DNA from: Pseudomonadota bacterium
GTDB lineage: Bacteria; Myxococcota_A; Polyangia; Polyangiales; Polyangiaceae
Length of the DNA stretch: 64,000 bases
Direction: 5' to 3'
Assembly (NCBI GenBank): GCA_023431345.1
Contig: JAEYWK010000160.1
Location: forward strand, 1-64,000
Part shown: positions 45,500 to 52,579 of the stretch, one piece after another
Layout: each line of letters begins with the position of its first letter
How positions within the stretch are numbered: the stretch's first letter is position 1
Made by a program: the position numbers and the translations under genes
The notes under the pieces: model-generated
Seen by the model: only the letters and a program-made list of their open reading frames with translations
Told to the model about the DNA's origin: nothing
The model's database searches: none

Positions 45500-46972
45500 T
45501 CAGTCGTCGTCACGGGTTTTTAACCCCGCTCGCTTCACCGCGCGCCTAAAATTCGAACGGTCGAGCCCCGCCTTGCGGGCCGCCTCCGAGACGTTGCCGC
45601 CCGTTTGCTGCAGCAGCGCCGAGAAATAGGCGTGCTCGAAGGACGATAGCGCCTGCTCTTTGGCGTCTCGGTAGGGCAGGTCGAGCCCTTCCAACGTCAA
45701 GACCTGGGACGCACCGCCCTCGTGGTACGAGCCGTTCTTGCCTCGCGCGAACGGCAGATCCCCGGGCTGCAAGGTGTCGTCTTTACAGAAGACGATGGCG
45801 TGCTCGATGGCGTTCTCGAGCTCGCGCACGTTGCCCTTCCAGGGCTGCGCTTGGAGCAGGCGCATCGCCTCGCTCGAGATCTTCGTCACCTGGCTGCTGC
45901 CGCGGAGCGCGTATTTCTTCAAGAAGTGGTGGGCAAGCAGCGGGATATCTTCGCGCCGTTCGCGGAGCGCGGGCAGGTTGATCGGCACGACGTTCAGCCG
46001 GTAGTACAAATCCTCGCGAAACTTGCCGGCCGTGATGCGACTCGTGAGGTCGACGTTGGTCGCCGCTACCACGCGCACGTCGACCGTCTTCGTGTCGTTG
46101 GAGCCGACGCGCTTGATCTCGCCCTCTTGCAGCGCCCGCAGCAGCTTGACCTGCGCCAGCGGCGGCAAATCGCCGACCTCGTCCAAGAACAACGTGCCGC
46201 GGTCGGCGGTTTCGAACAGGCCGGCGCGCGTCGCGGTGGCGCCCGTGAAGGCGCCGCGCACGTGCCCGAACAGCTCGCTCTCGACCAAGTCGACCGGGAT
46301 CGCCGAGCAGTTCACGGCCACGAACGGCTGAGCCATGCGCGGCGAGTGCTGGTGGATGGCGCGCGCCGTCAGCTCCTTACCGGTGCCGGATTCGCCCAAG
46401 ATCAGCACCGTCGACGACGTCGGGGCCACGCCGACGGCGAGCCGGTAGACCTCTTGCATGCTCGGCGAGTTGCCGATCAGCTCGCCGAATTTTTCGATTT
46501 GGAGCAGGCGCTCTTCCAGCGCCGCCGCGCGATCCAACAAGCGCCGACGCTCCGCGGCCTTCGTGACCGTCAGCACGACCTCGTCGTTCGAACGAAACGG
46601 CTTGGTGAGAAAATGGTACGCGCCCGCGCGCACTGCCTTCACGGCAGTCTCGACGTCGCCGAACGCGGTCATCATCACCACCTCGATGCCATCGTGCTTC
46701 TCTCGCACGTGCTCGAGCAGCTCCAGCCCGCCGACCTTCGGCATCATCAAGTCGACGAGGGCGACGTCGACTCGCTCGCGCTCGAGCACGCTCATCGCCT
46801 GTTCGCCGTCGTCGGCGGTCACCACCGCGCAGCCACGGCTCTGCAGCAGTCGAGACAGACTGCGGCGCAGGGTCGGCTCGTCGTCTACCACCAGCACCCG
46901 AGGCGGGCCGTCGTCCACGCGCACCGCCGAGAATTCACCTGAGCGTGAGGCCGAGAGCGTCCCAACTGTCAC
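45500..46972 (-). CDS. NtrC-family sigma-54 response regulator
   Basis: The 490-residue activator has three standard parts. The receiver spans residues 25-135 (VLVVDDEP, phosphoryl Asp74 in ALVDLMMP, TKPF). The AAA+ domain carries GESGTGKE (193-200) and the sigma-54-contact loop GAFTGA (240-245), with the Walker B FLDEVGDLP. A Fis-type helix-turn-helix closes it (GGNVSEAARKAGLDRSNFRRAV). It should drive sigma-54 promoters after phosphorylation. Its four-base overlap with the diguanylate cyclase gene and closeness to TolC suggest a shared regulon. No kinase gene is adjacent. Confidence 0.95.
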   Translation of the reverse strand: MTVGTLSASRSGEFSAVRVDDGPPRVLVVDDEPTLRRSLSRLLQSRGCAVVTADDGEQAMSVLERERVDVALVDLMMPKVGGLELLEHVREKHDGIEVVMMTAFGDVETAVKAVRAGAYHFLTKPFRSNDEVVLTVTKAAERRRLLDRAAALEERLLQIEKFGELIGNSPSMQEVYRLAVGVAPTSSTVLILGESGTGKELTARAIHQHSPRMAQPFVAVNCSAIPVDLVESELFGHVRGAFTGATATRAGLFETADRGTLFLDEVGDLPPLAQVKLLRALQEGEIKRVGSNDTKTVDVRVVAATNVDLTSRITAGKFREDLYYRLNVVPINLPALRERREDIPLLAHHFLKKYALRGSSQVTKISSEAMRLLQAQPWKGNVRELENAIEHAIVFCKDDTLQPGDLPFARGKNGSYHEGGASQVLTLEGLDLPYRDAKEQALSSFEHAYFSALLQQTGGNVSEAARKAGLDRSNFRRAVKRAGLKTRDDD

Positions 46973-48066
46973 GTAGACCCCCGCCGCGGGGGCCGCTCGG
47001 ACGCTTTCGAGTCCAGCGGCGAGGTCGGGCGCTCCGAGCGGCGCACCGGCCGCGAGGATCCGCGGCTATCGGTCGTCACGGGCGTGTACATCTGATTCTG
47101 CTGTTGGAAAACGCAGATGCGCCCGCCGCCCTCGCGCTTGGCCGTCGACACCGCGCTGTCGGCGGCGCGCAGCAGCGCGTCCTTCGTGCGCACGTCCCGC
47201 GACGGGTAGAGCGCGACCCCCATCGACAGCGACACGCGCGTGCTGCGCCCGGACTCGGTCGTGAACGGGCGGTCGACCACGTCGCGAAAGATGCGCTCCG
47301 CGACCGTCACCGAGCCGGCGAAGTGCGTGCTCGGCAGCACGACCAGGAACTCGTCGCCGCCGAAGCGCGCCACCACGTCGACCTCGCGCACGCTGCGCCG
47401 AATCGCGTCGGCCACGAACTTCAGGATCGCGTCGCCGAGGCCGCGGCCCTGCGCTTCGTTGTGTGATTGCAGGCGATCGACGTCGATGACCATGCACGCG
47501 AGCGGGTCGTGGTAGCGCTCGGCGCGCTTGAACTCCTCCGTCAGGCGCGTGTGCAGGTAACGGTAGTTGTAGAGCGAGGTCAGGGTGTCGTGAACGCTGA
47601 GCTGTTCGAGCTTCGCGCGCGCTTCGACGACGTGATCGTGGAGGCGCTTGATGCGCAGCATGGCCTCGACGCGCGCGGTGAGCTCACGTTCGTCGAAGGG
47701 CTTGGACACATAGTCATCGGCGCCGATCTTCAAGCCCTCGACGCGGCTCGCGGTGTCGGTCTTGACCGTCACCAGCAACACCGGCAGGAAGGTGTCCTGG
47801 GTCATGCCCTTGAGCAAGCGGCACGCCTCGAGGCCCGACAGGCGCGGCATCAGCACGTCGAGCAAGACGAGGTCGACGCCTCCCCGCGCCACGCGCTCGA
47901 CGGCGGCCTGCCCGTCGGCGACCGCTTCGACCGTGAAGCCGTGCGCGCGCAGGGTCTCGGCGAGCAGCTCCCGTGTCAGACGGTCGTCATCGGCGACGAC
48001 GATAGTGGAGCCCTTGAGTTGCCGCGCAGCGAGCGGCTGTGAGCGCGGAGGATCGCTATCCGGCAC
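46969..48066 (-). CDS. Receiver-linked diguanylate cyclase (REC-GGDEF)
   Basis: The 365-residue protein pairs an N-terminal receiver (VVADDD, phosphoryl Asp70 in LLDVLMP, SKPF) with a GGDEF domain (about residues 155-325) that makes c-di-GMP from GTP. The active site reads FGGDEFLV at 235-242, fully conserved. A product-inhibition site RxxD (R227-D230) sits five residues upstream, as in feedback-controlled cyclases. The C-terminal 35 residues are Ser/Arg-rich and disordered. It overlaps the NtrC-type gene by four bases, so both are probably co-expressed. Confidence 0.94.
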   Translation of the reverse strand: MPDSDPPRSQPLAARQLKGSTIVVADDDRLTRELLAETLRAHGFTVEAVADGQAAVERVARGGVDLVLLDVLMPRLSGLEACRLLKGMTQDTFLPVLLVTVKTDTASRVEGLKIGADDYVSKPFDERELTARVEAMLRIKRLHDHVVEARAKLEQLSVHDTLTSLYNYRYLHTRLTEEFKRAERYHDPLACMVIDVDRLQSHNEAQGRGLGDAILKFVADAIRRSVREVDVVARFGGDEFLVVLPSTHFAGSVTVAERIFRDVVDRPFTTESGRSTRVSLSMGVALYPSRDVRTKDALLRAADSAVSTAKREGGGRICVFQQQNQMYTPVTTDSRGSSRPVRRSERPTSPLDSKASERPPRRGST

Positions 48067-48194
48067 GGCCTGTCAGGCTACCAGCGCCCAGCCGACAGCC
48101 GCAACAGAACGGCACCCCGAAGGCAAAAACGCTCCGCGGCTGGGGGCGCGGTCATGAGCGCTCGCCCCCCGAGCGCCGCGGTTTGGCCGGCGGC

Positions 48195-50096
48195 CTAGGG
48201 CATCAAATCGACGCTCACGCCCACATCGACGCCGCCTCGCCCGCGGCGGGCGCTGCCGAAGGCTCCCAGCGCGACGCAGCCGCAGGAGTGGCGATACCGG
48301 GCGAAGGAGCGCAGCGCCAGGAGCTGCTCCTCCCCTCGCAGGTTCTTCAAATCGAGGTCAGCGCCCGCGCCCAGCTTCAGGGCCGCGCCGAGAGCCAAGG
48401 TGAGATCACCTCCGGTGGTCCAGCCGTCGCGATCGAGCGCCCCGAGCTCGTGCCAGCGGGGCAAAATTTCACCCGGCGCGCTGAGCCGGGCGGAGCTGGG
48501 CTGAAGCTCGTGCTGCTCCCGCGCGGCCGCGTACAGGGTGGCGGTCGTGCCGCCGCGGGGGCCGACTCGAAGACGCGCCACGGCTTCGGCGTCGTGGCTG
48601 ACAGGCTCCCCCTGCCCCGCCACGCTCACGCCCAGAAAGCGCGTGTCGCGCGCCAGCGTCGCCAGCAGGATCGGCTCCAGATCCGCGGTATCGCCCGCGG
48701 CTCCGCCCGCCAGCCTGAGCACGGCCGCGCCGCCGCGCCGTCCGAACGCGACTCCGCTGCGCAGGCCGGCGGTGGCAACGAGCGAGCTGGCAGCCGCGCC
48801 GTCGATGAACTGCCGCTCGAGTCGCGCCGCCGCCTCGGGCTCGATCGAGTGCGTGAAGCCGTTGAACCGGCGCACCAGCGGCAGGGCCAGAGATATGCCG
48901 GCACCCACGCGCAGCTTCGCGGCCGCTTGCTCCGGCAGCGAGACCACCTCGCCCTGCTCGAACGCCGCAACGCGCGCCAGCACGGGTCCGAGCAACTGGG
49001 CGGACTCGAGGGCCGCCCGCTCCACGCTGCGCGTCTCGCCGTTGCCGCGCCGCGGCTGGGCGGCCTCGAACGCGGAGGCGGTTCCCAGATCGAAGCTGTA
49101 GCTGCTGGCTCGACCCCAGGCCCCGCCGATGGAGACCTCGGCGAACGGCCCTAGACTGAGCGGCTCCGCGAGCCCGTCGCCACGCTCGCCGTCTGCGGCG
49201 ATACCGGCGGCGAACAACGTGCTCGAGACGCTGCCCACGCCGACGCGGCCGTGATCGAAGCGGCGGGCCGCGGCTTCGAGCGACGTGAGCGCGCGGCGGC
49301 CGCGAATGCCCCGTGAGGCGTCGATGTCGTAGGCCCACACCGCGGCTGCATCGCCAGCTGCGGCGCCGTGAGCGTCAATCGTCAGCGCCGTCTGCCCCAG
49401 GTGATCCCAGCGCACGAACGAGGTCGACCCCGGAGTCAGCAGCTGCACGTCGACCCGGGCGCCGCCCTCGATGTAGCCGGCGCCGGCGATGTCGAGCGAG
49501 CGCAGCGCGGGGCGACCCTGATTGGAGTCGAACGGAATGTGCACGCCGCTGCCGACGAGCAGGCCGTCGTCGCCGCGCCACTCCGCGCTCGGAAACATCA
49601 ACCCCAGCCGATCCGGCGAGCGCAGCCACAAGTAGGGCAGCCAAAACACCGGCACGCCACCGGCGCGGAGCACCGCGCGCTCGACGACCACGTCGCTCGG
49701 CGGCGCGATTGTCACCGAGCGGTATCCGAGCGAGACGGGCGGGTCGTCGCAGCTGCAAAAGGCGATATCGCCGCCGCCTTCCACCCCGATGCCGCGCGGC
49801 CCTCGCCGGAGGTGCACGCGCGCCCCTGCGAGCCGGTAGCGGCCGACCGTGACGACGACGTCACCGGTCAGCAGCAGCTCACCGAGGTCGGCATCGACGT
49901 CCAGGTGACGGGCCGAGAAATCGACGCGAAACTCACGTCCGCGCGCGTCGGGAGCAGCCGGAACCTCGGCGCGCGCGACCGCGCTGAGCGAGCTCGCCAG
50001 CGCCAGGCTCACGGCGATGGCCGCGCGCGGCTTACAGCTGCCCGAGCGCGGTCTGGCGCCTAGCGCTTTGCTGTTCCGTCGTCGTCGCAAGCTCAT
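48195..50096 (-). CDS. LptD/OstA-like outer-membrane protein
   Basis: The 633-residue protein has a signal-like N-terminus (AVSLALASSLSAVARA), an OstA-type domain (HLDVDADLGELLLTGDVVVTVG), and a linker typical of LptD (VFWLPYLWLRSPDRLGLMFPS, split here). A beta-barrel-like remainder ends in VGVSVDLMP. It is shorter than most LptD (about 750-850). Two CxC pairs are present: C114/C116 in AFCSCDD and C605/C607 in HSCGCVALG. LptD is known to join its N-terminal domain and barrel by disulfides. Its start overlaps the upstream beta-barrel gene by 65 bases; a GTG at 50012 is an alternative start but would shorten the signal peptide. Confidence 0.75.
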   Translation of the reverse strand: MSLRRRRNSKALGARPRSGSCKPRAAIAVSLALASSLSAVARAEVPAAPDARGREFRVDFSARHLDVDADLGELLLTGDVVVTVGRYRLAGARVHLRRGPRGIGVEGGGDIAFCSCDDPPVSLGYRSVTIAPPSDVVVERAVLRAGGVPVFWLPYLWLRSPDRLGLMFPSAEWRGDDGLLVGSGVHIPFDSNQGRPALRSLDIAGAGYIEGGARVDVQLLTPGSTSFVRWDHLGQTALTIDAHGAAAGDAAAVWAYDIDASRGIRGRRALTSLEAAARRFDHGRVGVGSVSSTLFAAGIAADGERGDGLAEPLSLGPFAEVSIGGAWGRASSYSFDLGTASAFEAAQPRRGNGETRSVERAALESAQLLGPVLARVAAFEQGEVVSLPEQAAAKLRVGAGISLALPLVRRFNGFTHSIEPEAAARLERQFIDGAAASSLVATAGLRSGVAFGRRGGAAVLRLAGGAAGDTADLEPILLATLARDTRFLGVSVAGQGEPVSHDAEAVARLRVGPRGGTTATLYAAAREQHELQPSSARLSAPGEILPRWHELGALDRDGWTTGGDLTLALGAALKLGAGADLDLKNLRGEEQLLALRSFARYRHSCGCVALGAFGSARRGRGGVDVGVSVDLMP

Positions 50097-51141
50097 GCGG
50101 CATGAAGGTCAAAGAGGCGAAAAAGATAGCCGACGGGCTGTAGAAAAAGCCACGGCGCCTGCCATCGGGTCCGAGCTGCGAGGCGGCGTTGCCGTAGCCC
50201 ACCTCGAACGAAAGGCTGCGCACGATGCGAAATGAGAGCTCGGTCAGGACTTGAGTGTTCACGAGGTAGCGACTGTCGTTTTCGCTCACGCGCACGCTCC
50301 CGCAGCCCGTGGCCACGACGCCGCACAGCTCGACCTCGTCGTCGATATCGTATTTCCACGCAGGCTGAAAGCCGACGTCGACCGTCCACAGCACGCTCTC
50401 ACCGAACGCCAAGCGCAGGCGCCCGGTGAAGCTGAGCTCGTCGCGCGTGAGGCTCGAACCGGAGAGCTGATCGCCCGGCAAGCTTCGGCCGTCGGGGGTG
50501 AGACGCACGCGCTCGAGCTGGGGGCTCGTGGGCACCGTGGCGCGCGCAAACCAGCGCTGGTATTGCACCGCAGCGCGCAGCGTCGCCAGGATGGGCAGAC
50601 TCACGCGCCCAGGCCAAACCGGCGTGATGTGGTTCACGCCGACCAGGGCGCCGGCCGCGAAATAGCGCCCCGATTGCAGGCTGAGCTTCGACGCGGGCAG
50701 CTTCAGCACGAGCGGGCGAAGCTCGGCCAGAGTGCCGTCCGTGTTGGCGGGGCCGAGAAAACGCCGAGCGTAGACGAGGGCCAGGTCCGTGTCGGTGAAG
50801 GACCATTCGCCCCGCCGGGTCGTGGCGTCGTTGTTGGTGAGCTCGGTGTAAAGCGCCCCGTCAGCGCGCACGCTCCAGTGCTCGCCGCGCGGCGTGTCGT
50901 CGAGTAAGTAGTAACGAGCTCGAGCCGCGAAGCCCAGGGTGTAAGTCGGGTTGAACGTCTGGTAGTCGTCACCCACGCCGAGCGTTTGCGCGCTGACCGA
51001 GTGCTCCATACCGAACGTGGTGTGGTGATACGGGGGCAGCTCCTGGGCCAAATCTGCCCCGCCCTCCGCGTCGGCGGGGCGCTCCTGCGTAAGCCCGCTC
51101 GACGCCACGAGCAACGAAAGCGCCGCCACCGTGAGCGACAT
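50032..51141 (-). CDS. Putative outer-membrane beta-barrel protein
   Basis: The ATG at 51141 (GTG at 51171 in frame) gives 369 residues starting with a signal peptide (MSLTVAALSLLVASSGLTQ). The rest consists of alternating polar-nonpolar strands with aromatic girdles (ARYYLLDDTPRGEHWSVRADG, LRAAVQYQRWFARATV), typical of a barrel of 12 to 16 strands. It has no recognised family. A CGVVATGCG loop may form a disulfide. It runs into the LptD-like gene with a 65-base overlap, so the two are coupled. Confidence 0.7.
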   Translation of the reverse strand: MSLTVAALSLLVASSGLTQERPADAEGGADLAQELPPYHHTTFGMEHSVSAQTLGVGDDYQTFNPTYTLGFAARARYYLLDDTPRGEHWSVRADGALYTELTNNDATTRRGEWSFTDTDLALVYARRFLGPANTDGTLAELRPLVLKLPASKLSLQSGRYFAAGALVGVNHITPVWPGRVSLPILATLRAAVQYQRWFARATVPTSPQLERVRLTPDGRSLPGDQLSGSSLTRDELSFTGRLRLAFGESVLWTVDVGFQPAWKYDIDDEVELCGVVATGCGSVRVSENDSRYLVNTQVLTELSFRIVRSLSFEVGYGNAASQLGPDGRRRGFFYSPSAIFFASLTFMPHELATTTEQQSARRQTALGQL

Positions 51142-51301
51142 GCGGACCTGGCGAAGCGCGGGCACCGTCACCGGCTCTGGAGGCTACCACCCCCGGGGGT
51201 CGCCGTCCCCATCGCGATCACGGCCGCACGAAAGCGCGCGATCGGCCGGGATTTACGCCCTGGTCGCGAAAAGCGCTTTGGCGCGCTAGCATGGCGCCCT
51301 G

Positions 51302-51649
51302 ATGACTAGCGCCCTCCCCGCCACCGAGATCACCGCCCTGCTGGGCCGCGGCACCCACTTCGAGGGCAAGCTCTCCTTCGACGGCCGCGTACGGATCGAC
51401 GGCAGCTTCCGGGGCGAGATCAGCAGCACCGACACGCTGATCGTCGGCGACGGCGCGGAGGTCGAGGCCGAAATATTGGCGGGAACCGTGATCATCAAGG
51501 GCGGCAGCGTCAGCGGCAACGTCCGCGCGCGGCGGTCGATCGAGCTGTACGTGCCCGCCAAGGTCTCCGGGACGTTGCAGGCGCCCGAAGTATTCATGGA
51601 TAAAGGCGTGCAGTTCTCAGGTAGTTGTACGATGGCTCCGGTCGACTGA
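51302..51649 (+). CDS. Bactofilin
   Basis: The 115-residue protein is a bactofilin, a beta-helical cytoskeletal polymer of the DUF583 family. The core repeats are visible: GKLSFDGRVRIDGSFRGEIS, LIVGDGAEVEAEILAGTVIIKGGSVSGNVRARRSIELYVPAKVSG (split into FEGKLSFDGRV, GDGAEVEAEI and GSVSGNVRA). These polymers support cell shape or scaffold envelope enzymes and chromosome-associated proteins in myxobacteria. The start is an ATG with no visible ribosome site. A pair of hairpins follows the stop. Confidence 0.92.
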   Translation: MTSALPATEITALLGRGTHFEGKLSFDGRVRIDGSFRGEISSTDTLIVGDGAEVEAEILAGTVIIKGGSVSGNVRARRSIELYVPAKVSGTLQAPEVFMDKGVQFSGSCTMAPVD

Positions 51650-51690
51650 CGGGGCGCTCCCGAGTACCGTGGGGCTAAAACGGCCGTGAA

Positions 51691-51736
51691 CGAGCGTAGA
51701 CGCTCGGGTGTCGTCGATTTGCGACAGCACGACACC
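51691..51736 (+). terminator. Double hairpin after the bactofilin gene
   Basis: CGAGCGT/ACGCTCG (51691-51706) is followed by GGTGTCGT/ACGACACC (51707-51736). Only a short CTCTT follows, so termination is possible but not certain. Confidence 0.45.
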
Positions 51737-51896
51737 TCTTGCGACATCGCGATCACGGAGCCATGTCGAGAGAGGCCAGGAGCGGGGTCGATTTCACGAA
51801 ACTCGGGCCCGTTTCCAGCCGTTGTCTGAAGTGCGGGACGCCTCGCGCGCGTCGCGCCCCGTCCGGCATGCTCCCTGCTACTCCTCAGATTGCGCC

Positions 51897-52493
51897 ATGA
51901 ACCAACTTCGCGCCCTCCCGCTGCTCGCCCTAATGACCCTGGCCTCCGGCAACGTGCTGGCCAGCTCGCCGACGGACGTCACCCGCTACGATTGCAAGCT
52001 GCCCGAGAGCTCGCGACCCGCGGGCGGCGCGCGCACCGTCGTGACGGCGTCGCCCGCGCTCGTGAAGTCGGTAGTGCTCGATTTTCCGAACTACGCTCAC
52101 TACTTCGATCCCGACAAGGGCCGGAACCCGAAGCGTAAGTGGGTGAGCCGCGTGGTGGGCAAGTCGGGTGACAAGACCGACCTCTACCTCGAAGTGCCGA
52201 TCCTCAAGGGCGCCGCCAAGATCTGGGCCGTCATTCGCTTCGACGCGCCGCAGAAGGTGGGCGACTCCGAGGTCGTCAAGGGCAAGATGATCAAGGGCAA
52301 CGTCGATCAGCTGAGCGCGAAGTGGAAGATGCGTCCTAGGGACGACAACACCACGGAGCTGCAGCTCGAGTTCCTGGTCGTGCCGAAGCTGCCCGTGCCG
52401 GACTCGCTGCTGTCGAACGAGGCACGGAGCGCTGCCTTCAAGGCCGTGAGCGGGATGAAGGGTGAAGCGCTGAAGCGAGCCGCCGGCACCTGA
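51897..52493 (+). CDS. Secreted SRPBCC/polyketide cyclase-like protein
   Basis: The ATG at 51897 gives 198 residues and starts at a signal peptide (MNQLRALPLLALMTLASGN). The mature part resembles an SRPBCC or START-like ligand-binding fold: VLDFPNYAHYFD, KWVSRVVGKSGDKTDLYLEV, IWAVIRF, and ELQLEFLVVPKLPVPDSLLS. Such proteins bind hydrophobic ligands. The long in-frame extension upstream of the ATG was rejected because it lacks a signal. Ligand and partner are unknown. Confidence 0.75.
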   Translation: MNQLRALPLLALMTLASGNVLASSPTDVTRYDCKLPESSRPAGGARTVVTASPALVKSVVLDFPNYAHYFDPDKGRNPKRKWVSRVVGKSGDKTDLYLEVPILKGAAKIWAVIRFDAPQKVGDSEVVKGKMIKGNVDQLSAKWKMRPRDDNTTELQLEFLVVPKLPVPDSLLSNEARSAAFKAVSGMKGEALKRAAGT

Positions 52494-52579
52494 GCCGAAG
52501 CCCGCCCGCTCGGACGTTGCTTGTCCGGCCTGAGCGCGCGCAGCTTGACCGGGAGCCTGCGCGCCGCTAGCGGAGGCCG

